Part shown: one piece after another, positions 42,111 through 51,595 of the stretch | Numbering within the stretch: position 1 is the first letter of the stretch | Layout of the letters: each line of letters opens with the position of its first letter | NCBI RefSeq assembly: GCF_006542765.1 | Contig: NZ_SKCD01000066.1 | Span: 248,001-312,000, forward strand | Direction of reading: 5' to 3' | Length of the DNA: 64,000 nt | Source: Paenibacillus luteus | GTDB lineage: Bacteria > Bacillota > Bacilli > Paenibacillales > Paenibacillaceae | Position numbers and translations under genes: made by a program | The notes under the pieces: model-generated | The model's input: only the letters and a program-made list of their open reading frames with translations | Databases searched by the model: none | Told to the model about the DNA's origin: nothing

Positions 42111-43106
42111 ATGCAAAAATGGAACAAAGGATTAGGATTTGGGTCAATTTTTCTTATTTTTATTTTGCTCATGACAGCATGCGGCGGAGCAAGCGGACAA
42201 AACAGCAATGCACCAGCAATAACAGATACGGCAAGCACCGAAGCGCCAACAGCGGAACCGGAAAAGACAACAAGAATCTACAGCACTGTCAAGGGAGATG
42301 TGGAAATTCCGGTTGCACCGAAGCGCATCATCGCTGAACAATATTTGCAGACTATCTTGGCTCTAGGCGTTAAGCCGGTAGGAGCAAGTGAATATTACAT
42401 CGATAATCCATATACGAAGGATTTGGCGGCTGGCATAGAAAGCACAGGAGACCGAAGCGGCACGAATTTGGAGAAAGTGACCGCACTCGAGCCTGATCTA
42501 ATTATTACGGCTACAGTGGATGACAATACGTATGAGCAGCTATCGAAAATAGCCCCAACGGTCGTTATCCCTTTCGGAACCGATGCACAGTTCAAAGGCG
42601 TGCATGAGGAAGTTAAAGGAATAGGAGAGCTGCTTGGCAAACAAGAGGAAGCAGAGAAATGGCTCTCGAACTACGATGAAAAAATCACCGAGCTGCGAGG
42701 CAAGCTGGAAGGCGTGATTGCACCTACGGAAACCTTCTCCATCATTGAGTCAGGCGGAAAAACGTTTTATACGTTTGGGGACAATTTCGGAAGAGGGGGA
42801 CAAGCCATTTACGGAGCTTTGCAGCTCACGCCATCGGAAATTATTAAGAACGAGCTGATGACCGCGCAGTGGAAAGAGCTTACGCTTGAGGTTATTCCCG
42901 ATTACGCTGCTGACCACGTTTTGCTGTTCTCGGAAACAGGTTCTGACGAATTCAAGAAAAGCAATGTGTGGCAATCGATTCCCGCGGTAAAAAACAATCA
43001 GGTTTATGAGCTTCCTGCCGACCGGTACTGGTATTTCGATCCTGTGTCCGTGCTGGCTCAGGCAGAGGAAATTACGGGAATGCTGCTTGAGAGAAATAAA
43101 AAATAG
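42111..43106 (+). CDS. Iron-siderophore ABC transporter substrate-binding lipoprotein
   Basis: A 331-residue exported lipoprotein with lipobox LMTAC (Cys near 24), an Asn/Thr/Ala/Pro spacer and a two-lobed cobalamin/Fe3+-siderophore binding fold (KRIIAEQYLQTILALGVKPV; LEPDLIITATVDDNTYEQLS; KNNQVYELPADRYWYFDP). It resembles FeuA/YfiY receptors and the C-terminal domain of the adjacent AraC-type regulator. Permease and ATPase genes are absent, so it must use a transporter encoded elsewhere. ATG 42111 follows GGAAAGAGG. Repressed by Fur and probably activated by the upstream regulator. Confidence 0.92.
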   Translation: MQKWNKGLGFGSIFLIFILLMTACGGASGQNSNAPAITDTASTEAPTAEPEKTTRIYSTVKGDVEIPVAPKRIIAEQYLQTILALGVKPVGASEYYIDNPYTKDLAAGIESTGDRSGTNLEKVTALEPDLIITATVDDNTYEQLSKIAPTVVIPFGTDAQFKGVHEEVKGIGELLGKQEEAEKWLSNYDEKITELRGKLEGVIAPTETFSIIESGGKTFYTFGDNFGRGGQAIYGALQLTPSEIIKNELMTAQWKELTLEVIPDYAADHVLLFSETGSDEFKKSNVWQSIPAVKNNQVYELPADRYWYFDPVSVLAQAEEITGMLLERNKK

Positions 43107-43127
43107 GAGTAGATGCCCATTCAATTG

Positions 43128-43171
43128 AAAAGCTGTCCAAACGTAGCTCTGCTGCTTTGGGCAGCTTTTTT
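43128..43171 (+). terminator. Terminator after the siderophore-binding gene
   Basis: AAAAGCTG-T-CCAAA pairs with TTTGG-G-CAGCTTTT around a 14-base loop, ending in a T-run. Confidence 0.78.
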
Positions 43172-43263
43172 ATGTAAGGAGGCCAAAAGTTTGATAAACT
43201 AGAGTAACGTTGTTCAAAGTGGATCGCTTGCGGAAACCGAAGGAATAAACCATTTTTGGGGAG

Positions 43264-43464
43264 ATGAATGCTTTGGCGAATGAGCAAGAAATTCAGGAAA
43301 TAAAAAGAACGCTCAAACAACTAGAGGATCAGATTGTCCAGATTAAAAAGGAAGCGCGGAAGCCTAGATCGTTTTGGTCGCGTTTTGCCATCGGTTTTTT
43401 AATTGTCTTTATTGGGATGCTTATGGCTTCGGGGGTCCTATCGTTTTTTCAGTATCATAAATAA
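43264..43464 (+). CDS. Small coiled-coil membrane protein
   Basis: A 66-residue protein: a charged amphipathic helix (EIQEIKRTLKQLEDQIVQIK), a basic turn (KEARKPRS) and one C-terminal membrane segment (FAIGFLIVFIGMLMASGVLS). No family is recognised. The start ATG 43264 has only GGGGAG close by (3-base spacing), so translation may be weak. It ends 20 bases before the Nudix gene and probably shares its transcript. Confidence 0.6.
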   Translation: MNALANEQEIQEIKRTLKQLEDQIVQIKKEARKPRSFWSRFAIGFLIVFIGMLMASGVLSFFQYHK

Positions 43465-43484
43465 ATGAAGAGGAAGTTCAGGAT

Positions 43485-44018
43485 ATGTCGATTATACTAC
43501 AAGAATTTCCAGCCCTTTCTAAAGGAATCGTATGGGGCCCTGTTGAAAATTGCTTCACCCTCGATTATGAAGTGGACGAGGCTTCGGTAAGCAATATTAG
43601 CATCATTCCAATGGTTGGCGAGAAGTATGTGATTATGAAAATCGATAATGGCAAGTGGGAGCTGATTGGCGGAACCTTGGAGCCTAATGAATATTATATG
43701 GACGCCTTGTCTAGAGAAGTGAAGGAGGAGTTGGGGGCTGAACTGGTTTCATACAAGCTCTTTGGCTGCTTTAAGTGCCACTCTTCGGCTAGCGAGCCCT
43801 ATCGGCCTCATATTCCCCACCCTAATTTCGTCAGACTTGTTGGTTATGGCCAGGTCAATATTGTCGGTGCTCCATTAAACCCGCCAGATGGCGAGCAAGT
43901 GATCGCGGTTGAAGTCGTTGAGATTGAAGAAGCGATCAGAAGGTTCGAGGAGATTGGCCGTTTTGATATTGCCGAGCTTTACCGGATGACACATCTGTTA
44001 AGAGCCGGAGCTTTGTAA
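43485..44018 (+). CDS. Nudix hydrolase
   Basis: A 177-residue cytoplasmic pyrophosphohydrolase. The Nudix box G-x5-E-x7-REVxEELG is complete (GGTLEPNEYYMDALSREVKE, then ELG). The C-terminal half is acidic and lacks a marker for a particular nucleotide substrate. ATG 43485 follows GAGGAAG. It lies 20 bases after a small membrane-protein gene. The long Pro/His insertion (SEPYRPHIPHPNFVRL) is unusual for housecleaning NTP pyrophosphatases, so substrate assignment would be a guess. Confidence 0.85.
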   Translation: MSIILQEFPALSKGIVWGPVENCFTLDYEVDEASVSNISIIPMVGEKYVIMKIDNGKWELIGGTLEPNEYYMDALSREVKEELGAELVSYKLFGCFKCHSSASEPYRPHIPHPNFVRLVGYGQVNIVGAPLNPPDGEQVIAVEVVEIEEAIRRFEEIGRFDIAELYRMTHLLRAGAL

Positions 44019-44190
44019 CCGTATTGACTATTACGAGGCTGCGCTTATTTATTTTGGTTTATCTTTATTCATAAAAAAAGTGGATGATCAGCGTCAAAAT
44101 CGGCTAGGTCTAGTTAGATTTTGAGGCGGCATATGATATGATAGAAAAAGTGATGTATGCTGCAGTGACGAATGAACAGGAGGGAACGGA

Positions 44191-44715
44191 ATGGACAAAT
44201 TGCGTTATCCGATTGGCAGGTACTCGTTCGAAGGAATGACCGTAAAGCATCGGGAACAATGGATTTCAGACATGGAGAAGCTGCCTACGCAGCTTAGGGA
44301 AGCGCTGGCGGACTTAGATAACGAACAATGGGATACCCCTTACAGAAGCGGTGGCTGGACCGTGCGTCAGGTCACGCATCATCTGGCAGATGCTTCCATG
44401 AATAGCTACTCGCGTTTCAAGCTTGCGCTCACAGAGTCCAATCCCACGATTAAGCCTTTTAATGAGGAACGCTGGGCAGAGACGGCAGACAGCTTGCAAG
44501 CATCGCCAGAAATCAGCCTTGCGATCGTTGAAGGGATATATGCCAGGTGGGTGCTGCTGCTGCGTTCCATGCAGCCTTCGGACTTTGAGAAAATGTTTTA
44601 CCATCCCGAGAAGGGCAGTCAAATCGGATTGGCCTTTTTTCTCGGCTTCGTCGCTTGGCATGGCAGGCATCATGTCGCTCATATTACAAGCCTAAGAGAC
44701 CGTAAGGGCTGGTAG
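44191..44715 (+). CDS. DinB/YfiT-like putative metal-dependent hydrolase
   Basis: A 174-residue four-helix-bundle protein of the DinB superfamily, closest to B. subtilis YfiT (BstA). The three zinc/nickel ligands are recognisable: His in VRQVTHHLADAS and two His in WHGRHHVAHI. The N-terminal LRYPIGRYSFEG is a YfiT hallmark. YfiT-like enzymes are linked to detoxification or thiol transfer, with bacillithiol S-transferase as the best-known member; the substrate here is unknown. ATG 44191 follows GGAGGG by seven bases. It is alone before coaBC. Confidence 0.88.
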   Translation: MDKLRYPIGRYSFEGMTVKHREQWISDMEKLPTQLREALADLDNEQWDTPYRSGGWTVRQVTHHLADASMNSYSRFKLALTESNPTIKPFNEERWAETADSLQASPEISLAIVEGIYARWVLLLRSMQPSDFEKMFYHPEKGSQIGLAFFLGFVAWHGRHHVAHITSLRDRKGW

Positions 44716-44789
44716 CAAAAGTCTGCTATCGGATATAAAACCCTTTATGCACTAATACACTAGCTTATAAGCTTGACAGGAGATACACC

Positions 44790-46004
44790 ATGCTAAAAGG
44801 AAAATCGATTATTCTCGGCATTACAGGCGGGATTGCCGCTTATAAAGGCGCAGCGTTATGCAGCAAGCTCGTGCAAGCAGGCGCTAACGTTCATGTGATT
44901 ATGACCGAGTCGGCAACCAAATTCATAACACCGCTTACCTTGCAAACGTTATCGCGTAATCCGGTTTATATCGATACGTTCGATGAGCGGGACCCGGCGG
45001 TTGTATCGCATATTCATTTGGCGGACCATGCTGATCTCATCGTGATCGCTCCGGCGACAGCCAATGCGATTGCGAAGCTGGCAGGAGGCCATGCAGATGA
45101 CATGCTTAGTACGACGCTGCTTGCGGCAACTTGTCCTGTGCTGATCGCGCCCGCGATGAATGTTCATATGTATGAGCATCCCGCGGTCGTGCATAATTTG
45201 GAGCTGCTTGCTTCGCGCGGCGCGATGTTCATAGAGCCAGGCACAGGTCAACTTGCCTGCGGTTATGTGGCAAAGGGAAGACTTGCGGAGCCGGAAGATA
45301 TTGTGCTTGCTATTCAATCGTGGTTCGATAGCGGCAGCAAGCTGAAAGGGAAGCGGCTGCTCGTGACGGCAGGCGGAACGATGGAGCGGCTGGATCCTGT
45401 TCGATATTTGACCAATGATTCGTCAGGGAAGATGGGTTTTGCATTAGCAGAGGCGGCTCTGCTCATGGGTGCTGATGTCACCTTGGTAGCAGGCCGCACG
45501 ACAGCGGCCCCTCCAGCAGGCGTCAAACTGATCCGTGTGGAGTCCGCGCAGCAAATGCTGGAAGCGGTGACGGGCCTGTACGATGATATGGATATCGTCG
45601 TGAAATCCGCAGCCGTTGCCGATTATCGGGCGGTTCAAATCAGTGATCATAAGCTGAAAAAAAATGGTGAAAAGCTTGTGCTGGAGCTTGAACGTACGAC
45701 AGATATATTGGAGACGCTCGGACAGAAAAAGAAGCAGCAGTTTCTTGTTGGTTTTGCCGCTGAAACGGAGCAGGTCGAGCAATATGCGATGGACAAGCTT
45801 AGACGTAAAAACTGCGACCTCATCGTTGCGAACGATGTTAGCAAAGAAGGAGCGGGATTTAACGGCGACACAAACATTGTTCAGGTATTCGGAGAAAAAG
45901 GATTGGTCGCCGCGCTGCCGCTCCTATCCAAGAGAGAGGTTGCCGCTCGGCTGCTTGATTTGATTGCAGCACGGCTTGCTTCTTCTGGAGGGAAGAGGGA
46001 ATGA
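44790..46004 (+). CDS. coaBC: Bifunctional phosphopantothenoylcysteine synthetase/decarboxylase
   Basis: A 404-residue coenzyme A biosynthesis enzyme. The N-terminal flavoprotein (CoaC, about 1-185) has the His-containing HIHLADHADLIVIAPATANA and the Cys flap LACGYVAKG. The C-terminal synthetase (CoaB) begins with KRLLVTAGGTMERLDPVRYL, and contains the Lys-rich loop KKNGEKLVLELERTTDIL. It makes 4'-phosphopantetheine from 4'-phosphopantothenate and cysteine with CTP. ATG 44790 follows CAGGAG by about seven bases. Its stop overlaps the priA start (ATGA). Order coaBC-priA-def-fmt-rsmB as in B. subtilis. Confidence 0.95.
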   Translation: MLKGKSIILGITGGIAAYKGAALCSKLVQAGANVHVIMTESATKFITPLTLQTLSRNPVYIDTFDERDPAVVSHIHLADHADLIVIAPATANAIAKLAGGHADDMLSTTLLAATCPVLIAPAMNVHMYEHPAVVHNLELLASRGAMFIEPGTGQLACGYVAKGRLAEPEDIVLAIQSWFDSGSKLKGKRLLVTAGGTMERLDPVRYLTNDSSGKMGFALAEAALLMGADVTLVAGRTTAAPPAGVKLIRVESAQQMLEAVTGLYDDMDIVVKSAAVADYRAVQISDHKLKKNGEKLVLELERTTDILETLGQKKKQQFLVGFAAETEQVEQYAMDKLRRKNCDLIVANDVSKEGAGFNGDTNIVQVFGEKGLVAALPLLSKREVAARLLDLIAARLASSGGKRE

Positions 46005-48493
46005 TTGCTAAAGTAATTGTCGACGTGCCGAGCCGCCAGACGGATCGGCCGTTTGATTATGAGGTGCCTGCCGCCTTCGAAGACTGGATCGAGGTTGGAA
46101 GCCGGGTCGGCGTGCCCTTTGGCGGACGTGTGCTGCAGGGCTTCGTGACCCAGCTTGCCGAAACGACAGATGTTGCCTTAAGCAGGCTTAAGCCAGTTTC
46201 CGAGCTGCTGGATCATGTTCCGCCGCTGCTGCCTGATCTTATTGAGCTGGCGAAGTGGATGAGCGAGAAATATTGCTGCTCATGGACAACGGCGCTGCAG
46301 GCTATGATACCAGCCGCTTTGAAGGGAAAAGCTGAGCGCCTTGTCGGCATTGGAGATGAAGAAGCGGCAAGGGAGGATCTTCCGCAAGCCATGATCGATT
46401 GGATGGGAGCCAGCGGCCAGCTCGTTAAGCTGGAAGTGCTCCTTGAACGCTTTCCGGAGCATGTCAAAGCTGTGAAAGCAGCTCTTCGCGAGGGTGTGCT
46501 TATGGAGCAGACTTCCATCCGCGACCGCCATGCGATACGTAAAGTATTGACCGTGTTCGTGCCTGACGACGTCGCTACTGTCCGCACGGAAATGGCAAGC
46601 TTGCCATCAAGGGCGGCAAAGCAGCGTGAAGTACTGGCCTATATGCTCGAACACGGAGGCCCGTTGCCGCTTCAGCAGCTGCTTGCAGAAGCAGGCGGAT
46701 CTGCTGCAAGCGTGCGCTCGTTGGCAGAGAAAGGGCTGCTTATCCTGCAGGAGGTAGAGCAGCAGCGCGATCCTTACGCCGGCCGGCTGTTCGAGCGGAC
46801 GACTCCGCTTGCACTGACCGACGGGCAGAAGGCCGTTTATGACCGCGTGGCGAGAGCTGTTGCAGCAGGAGAACCAGAGACGATGCTGCTTCACGGAGTC
46901 ACCGGAAGCGGAAAAACTGAAGTTTATCTGCAATCGATCCAATTTTGCCTGGAGCAGGATAAGCAAGCGATCGTTCTTGTGCCGGAAATTTCACTAACGC
47001 CCCAGATGGTCGAGCGCTTCAAGGGACGATTTGGCGATGCGGTTGCCGTTCTTCACAGCAGGCTCTCAAATGGGGAGCGCTACGATGAGTGGCGAAAAAT
47101 CAGGAGCCGCCAAGTACAGGTAGCCATCGGAGCGCGATCGGCTATATTCGCGCCTTTTGAACGCCTTGGCCTCATTATCATCGATGAGGAGCATGAATCT
47201 TCCTACAAGCAGGAGGAGAGCCCCAAATACCATGCGCGTGATGTGGCCGTTAGGAGAGCAAGGCAGCATGGGGCCGCAGTCGTCCTTGGCTCAGCGACGC
47301 CTTCCTTGGAATCCTTTGCGGCGGCAAGCCGCCCGTTAACGGCCAAAGATGAGGGGAAGGAGCCAGCGCTATTGCCGATGCCCGGCCGTGTAGGCGGCAG
47401 ACCGCTTCCTCCGGTAGCCGTCATCGACATGCGCGAGGAGCTCAAAGAGGGGAACCGATCGATGTTCAGCCGACTGCTCCACAGCTCGCTTGCCGAGCGG
47501 CTTGAGCGCGGCGAACAGTCGGTTCTGCTGCTCAATAGGCGCGGCTATTCCACCTTCGTTATGTGCCGCTCATGCGGCTATACGGCAGCTTGTCCACACT
47601 GCGATATTTCGCTGACATACCACCAGAAATCGCGTGCGCTGCGCTGCCATTATTGTGGGCATGCCGAGCAAGCCCCGACCACATGCCCTTCATGCCAGAG
47701 CGAGCATATCCGTTATTTTGGGACAGGAACTCAGCGTGTGGAGGAGGAGCTCTCCAAGCTGTTCCCTGGTATTAGGGTCATCCGCATGGATGTGGATACA
47801 ACCACAGAGAAAAACTCGCATGAAAAGCTCTTGAAGCAGTTCGGGGACCGCAAAGCAGATGTTCTGCTTGGCACTCAAATGGTAGCGAAGGGGCTTGATT
47901 TTCCATATGTTACACTAGTCGGAGTCATTGCTGCCGATACGTCGCTGAATTTACCGGATTTCCGTGCGGCAGAACGGACCTTTCAATTGTTGACCCAGGT
48001 GGCTGGACGTGCCGGGAGGCATCATCTGCCCGGCGAGGTCGTCATTCAAACCTACGCCCCCGAGCATTACGCGGTCATCACAGCGCAGCAGCATGATTAT
48101 GGGGCTTTCGTAACCGAGGAGCTGCGCCATCGCAGCGCGATGGGTTATCCGCCTTACTGTAGATTAATCCTCGTAACCATGTCGCACGAGCAATTGCCGC
48201 TGCTCTCTTCCACGAGTGAGCGATTTGCGGCAGATTTGCGTGAACTCTCCGAGAATGAAGGCGTTTTGCTGCCGCTTAACAGCGGATTTTCAAGAGCGCT
48301 AGAGGTGCTCGGACCCGTAGCTTCGCCCATTTCAAGAATGAAAGATCGCTACCGTTTTCAATGTGTGATAAAATATCGTGGGAACATCGACGCTTCGGCA
48401 CTTGTTCGAAAGGCGCTCGGGTCATTTACGGACGGTCCGCCGCAGCGCCTAGTGCAGTTCAGTATTGATGTGGATCCACAAGTTATATTATAA
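46001..48493 (+). CDS. priA: Primosomal replication restart helicase PriA
   Basis: An 830-residue 3'-5' DNA helicase that reloads DnaB at stalled forks. It has an N-terminal fork-binding domain (PSRQTDRPFDYEVP), Walker A GVTGSGKTEVY, DEEH, and the eight-cysteine zinc region (CRSCGYTAACPHC ... CHYCGHAEQAPTTCPSC) inserted between helicase halves. ATG 46001 overlaps coaBC by four bases and is preceded by GGAGGG. The following def gene starts 42 bases later. Length is normal for the family. Confidence 0.95.
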   Translation: MIAKVIVDVPSRQTDRPFDYEVPAAFEDWIEVGSRVGVPFGGRVLQGFVTQLAETTDVALSRLKPVSELLDHVPPLLPDLIELAKWMSEKYCCSWTTALQAMIPAALKGKAERLVGIGDEEAAREDLPQAMIDWMGASGQLVKLEVLLERFPEHVKAVKAALREGVLMEQTSIRDRHAIRKVLTVFVPDDVATVRTEMASLPSRAAKQREVLAYMLEHGGPLPLQQLLAEAGGSAASVRSLAEKGLLILQEVEQQRDPYAGRLFERTTPLALTDGQKAVYDRVARAVAAGEPETMLLHGVTGSGKTEVYLQSIQFCLEQDKQAIVLVPEISLTPQMVERFKGRFGDAVAVLHSRLSNGERYDEWRKIRSRQVQVAIGARSAIFAPFERLGLIIIDEEHESSYKQEESPKYHARDVAVRRARQHGAAVVLGSATPSLESFAAASRPLTAKDEGKEPALLPMPGRVGGRPLPPVAVIDMREELKEGNRSMFSRLLHSSLAERLERGEQSVLLLNRRGYSTFVMCRSCGYTAACPHCDISLTYHQKSRALRCHYCGHAEQAPTTCPSCQSEHIRYFGTGTQRVEEELSKLFPGIRVIRMDVDTTTEKNSHEKLLKQFGDRKADVLLGTQMVAKGLDFPYVTLVGVIAADTSLNLPDFRAAERTFQLLTQVAGRAGRHHLPGEVVIQTYAPEHYAVITAQQHDYGAFVTEELRHRSAMGYPPYCRLILVTMSHEQLPLLSSTSERFAADLRELSENEGVLLPLNSGFSRALEVLGPVASPISRMKDRYRFQCVIKYRGNIDASALVRKALGSFTDGPPQRLVQFSIDVDPQVIL

Positions 48494-48535
48494 ATAGCTA
48501 TTACTATTTTAATGATCGTAAAGGAAGGGAATAAT

Positions 48536-49021
48536 ATGAGTATCCGTATCATTGTGAAAGAACCAGACCCGGTATTGCGGGAAGAAGCAAAGGAAGTAAC
48601 GAAGTTCAATTCAAATTTGCAAAAGCTGTTGAAAGATATGGCCGAAACTATGTATGACGCAGAGGGCGTAGGCCTAGCTGCACCTCAAATCGGCATTTCG
48701 AAGCGGGTAATTGTGGTTGACGTTGGCGATGAAAACGGCCTGGTTGAAATGGTCAATCCGGTTATCATTGAGCAAGAAGGCGAACAACTGGGACCCGAGG
48801 GCTGCTTAAGCATCCCTAACTTAAACGGCGATGTGCTGCGTGCCGATCGCATTGTGGTAACGGGTCAGGACAGCACTGGAAAGACCTTTACGGTTCAAGC
48901 TCAAGGCTATTTCGCTAGAGCATTCCAGCATGAGGTTGACCATTTGAACGGCATTTTGTTTACCGATTTGGCGGAGAACATCTACGACATTTCGGAAAGA
49001 GCTAGAAAAGGCGGCGAATAG
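48536..49021 (+). CDS. def: Peptide deformylase
   Basis: A 161-residue iron/zinc peptidase that removes the N-formyl group from nascent proteins. Motif 1 GVGLAAPQIG, motif 2 EGCLSIP with the metal Cys, motif 3 QHEVDHLNG with two His and the catalytic Glu. This is the type I form without the type II insertion. ATG 48536 follows AAGGAAGGG by six bases. fmt begins four bases after the stop, so formylation and deformylation enzymes are co-expressed. Confidence 0.96.
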   Translation: MSIRIIVKEPDPVLREEAKEVTKFNSNLQKLLKDMAETMYDAEGVGLAAPQIGISKRVIVVDVGDENGLVEMVNPVIIEQEGEQLGPEGCLSIPNLNGDVLRADRIVVTGQDSTGKTFTVQAQGYFARAFQHEVDHLNGILFTDLAENIYDISERARKGGE

Positions 49022-49025
49022 CTTC

Positions 49026-49982
49026 ATGCGTATCGTATTTATGGGAACGCCGGATTTTGCCGTTCCCTCTTTAAAGCTGCTTCTTGAGCAGCAGTACAAT
49101 GTTGTCGCTGTTGTAACGCAGCCCGATCGGCCGAAGGGCCGCAAAAAAACGTTGACGCCGCCGCCTGTAAAGGAAGCGGCTTTGTCGTTCGGGCTGCCTG
49201 TACTGCAGCCTGAACGCATGCGCAGCGCGGAAGCTGTAGCTGCGATAGCCGAGCTTAGTCCTGACCTTATCGTTACGGCCGCCTACGGACAGATTTTGCC
49301 GAAAGCACTGCTGGACATTCCGCGTCTAGGCTGCATTAACGTGCACGGCTCCTTGCTGCCCAAATACCGCGGCGGCGCGCCAATCCAGCGCTCGATCATA
49401 AATGGAGAAGCTTCGACAGGCGTGACGATTATGTATATGGCCGAGGGACTCGATTCTGGCGATATGATCAGCGTTGTCGAGCTTCCGATTACAGACGAGG
49501 ACACCTCCGGTACGATGTTTGAGAAGCTGAGCCTAGCGGGAGCGGATCTGCTTGGCCAGACGTTGCCGGCAATTATTTCGGGAGAAGCCAAGTCGGTTCC
49601 GCAGCAGGATGAGCTGGCAACCTATGCCCCCAATTTGAACCGCGAGGACGAGCGTATCGATTGGACGAAGTCTGCTCGCGCTATTTTTAACCAGGTCCGG
49701 GGCTTGTCGCCTATGGCTGGAGCTTTCACTTCTTTGAATGGTGAAGTATTTAAAGTATGGCAGTGCAGCGTACCTGTGGATGGAGCTTCCGGAAACAAAG
49801 CGGCATTGCCTGGAACGGTGATTGCAGCAGACAGCGGCGGCATTCATGTGCAGACAGGTGCGGGCACGCTGGTGCTGAAAGAAATTCAGCCGGCTGGCAA
49901 ACGCGCGATGAACGCGGCGGATTGGCTGAAGGGCGCCCGCCTTGAAACAGGCACACGGCTTGGCGATGGGGGTGCGCTATGA
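49026..49982 (+). CDS. fmt: Methionyl-tRNA formyltransferase
   Basis: Formylates initiator Met-tRNA with 10-formyl-THF; 318 residues. The catalytic region NVHGSLLPKYRGGAPIQRSI contains Asn, His and Pro, and the Asp is in EGLDSGDMI. The C-terminal domain (ARAIFNQVRGLSPMAGAFT) binds tRNA. ATG 49026 lies close behind def (4-base gap) with GGCGGC-type purine leader. Its stop overlaps the rsmB start by four bases. Confidence 0.96.
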   Translation: MRIVFMGTPDFAVPSLKLLLEQQYNVVAVVTQPDRPKGRKKTLTPPPVKEAALSFGLPVLQPERMRSAEAVAAIAELSPDLIVTAAYGQILPKALLDIPRLGCINVHGSLLPKYRGGAPIQRSIINGEASTGVTIMYMAEGLDSGDMISVVELPITDEDTSGTMFEKLSLAGADLLGQTLPAIISGEAKSVPQQDELATYAPNLNREDERIDWTKSARAIFNQVRGLSPMAGAFTSLNGEVFKVWQCSVPVDGASGNKAALPGTVIAADSGGIHVQTGAGTLVLKEIQPAGKRAMNAADWLKGARLETGTRLGDGGAL

Positions 49983-51496
49983 CTGAAAACACCCGTAAGT
50001 CAAGCAGCAATGGCGCTGTCTCTGGAAATGTTCCTGGCAAGCCTAAAGCAAAGCAAGGGCACAAACGACCTGCCGGCCGGGGGAAATCTCCGCAGTCCGT
50101 GCAGACGCAGCAGCCTGCGCCGCGCAAGGTGAAATCTCCTCGCGAGCTGGCGATGGATGCGCTTGTCAAGGTATCTCAGACGGGCGCGTACAGCAACTTG
50201 CAGCTAAAAAGCACGCTTCAAGATGCAGGACTCCAGAAGGCGGATGCGGGTCTTGTGACCGAGCTTGTGTACGGCACCATTCAGCGTCAGGCGACGCTGG
50301 ATTATTGGCTGAGCCGCTTCGTATCCAAAGGTCTGCATAAGCTGGAACCTTGGGTTCATCAATTGCTTCGCATGAGTGCCTACCAGTTGTTATACCTAGA
50401 CCGGATACCGGCGCATGCTGCAGTAAATGAGGCAGTAACCATTGCGAAGAAGCGTGGCCATTCGGGTATCTCCGGCATGGTGAACGGCGTACTCCGAAGC
50501 ATTGACCGTAGCAGAGGCGAGCTGCAGGCAGCAGAAATCAAGCATGCAGATCCCGTCACGCAAATCGCACTTCGGCATTCCTACCCGGAATGGCTCGTAA
50601 GGCGATGGGTCGAATCTTATGGAGTGGACAAGGCGGAAGCCATATGTGCCGCTGGCAACGAGCATCCCCATACCAGTGTTCGGGCTAATCCGCTTAGAGG
50701 CAGCCGCGAGGAAGTTATTGAGCAATTGAGAGCAGCTGGATACGAGGCGGAGCCATCCACGATTGCTCCTGCGGGCATTGCTATCGTCCGCGGTGGGAAT
50801 TTGGCCGATACGGACGGTTTCCGTGAAGGCTTATGGACATTGCAGGATGAGAGCTCGATGCTGGTTGCGGAAGTTGTAGCTCCGAAGGCTGGCATGCAGG
50901 TATTGGATTGCTGCGCCGCACCTGGCGGCAAGAGTACGCATTTGGCGGAGCTGATGGGCGGCAAAGGGAAGGTATGGGCTAATGACCTGCACGCGCACAA
51001 GCGCGACTTGATCGTGATGCAGAGCGAGCGGTTAAAGCTCCGCAACGTGGAAGCCATTACCGAGGATGCACTGAAACTGGCTGACCGCTTCAAGCCTCAA
51101 TCGATGGATGCGGTGCTTCTCGATGCGCCTTGCTCTGGATTTGGCGTCATTAGACGGAAGCCGGAAATCAAATGGACCAAAACCGCTGGCGACGTATCCG
51201 ATATCGCGGCCGTTCAGCAGCGATTATTGCATGCTGTAAGTGGATTGGTGCGTCCTGGAGGCGTGCTTGTCTACAGCACGTGCACGATGGAGAAGGAAGA
51301 GAACGAGCAGCAGGTCGCCCGTTTTCTGCAAGAGCATCCTGAATTCGAGCTCAGCAGCGATTGGCCGCAGGATATCGTTCGGCAGCTAAGGAACGCAGGG
51401 GTCGTTGGCGAGCATTTTGATGGACAAGCACAACTGCTTCCGCAGCATTTTAACAGTGACGGTTTTTACATTGCAAGGATGGTCAAGCGCCTGTAA
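49979..51496 (+). CDS. rsmB: 16S rRNA (cytosine-967-C5)-methyltransferase RsmB
   Basis: Methylates C967 of 16S rRNA with SAM; 505 residues. It has an N-terminal NusB-like RNA-binding domain, RSMB middle and C-terminal methyltransferase with AAPGGKSTHLAEL (SAM motif I), DAPCSGFGVIRRKPE (Cys of motif IV) and STCTMEKEENE (catalytic Cys of motif VI). The first ~55 residues form a basic, Lys/Pro/Gln-rich and probably disordered extension that other RsmB proteins lack. ATG 49979 overlaps fmt by four bases. rlmN begins 100 bases after the stop. Confidence 0.93.
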   Translation: MTENTRKSSSNGAVSGNVPGKPKAKQGHKRPAGRGKSPQSVQTQQPAPRKVKSPRELAMDALVKVSQTGAYSNLQLKSTLQDAGLQKADAGLVTELVYGTIQRQATLDYWLSRFVSKGLHKLEPWVHQLLRMSAYQLLYLDRIPAHAAVNEAVTIAKKRGHSGISGMVNGVLRSIDRSRGELQAAEIKHADPVTQIALRHSYPEWLVRRWVESYGVDKAEAICAAGNEHPHTSVRANPLRGSREEVIEQLRAAGYEAEPSTIAPAGIAIVRGGNLADTDGFREGLWTLQDESSMLVAEVVAPKAGMQVLDCCAAPGGKSTHLAELMGGKGKVWANDLHAHKRDLIVMQSERLKLRNVEAITEDALKLADRFKPQSMDAVLLDAPCSGFGVIRRKPEIKWTKTAGDVSDIAAVQQRLLHAVSGLVRPGGVLVYSTCTMEKEENEQQVARFLQEHPEFELSSDWPQDIVRQLRNAGVVGEHFDGQAQLLPQHFNSDGFYIARMVKRL

Positions 51497-51595
51497 TTGC
51501 CGCTTATGGCTGAACATGGGCGTTTGTGGTAAAATAAATCGATGGCGGCTTTCCGAAGAGGGGGCCGTCCTACTATAAGGTACAGGTGTGATGAA

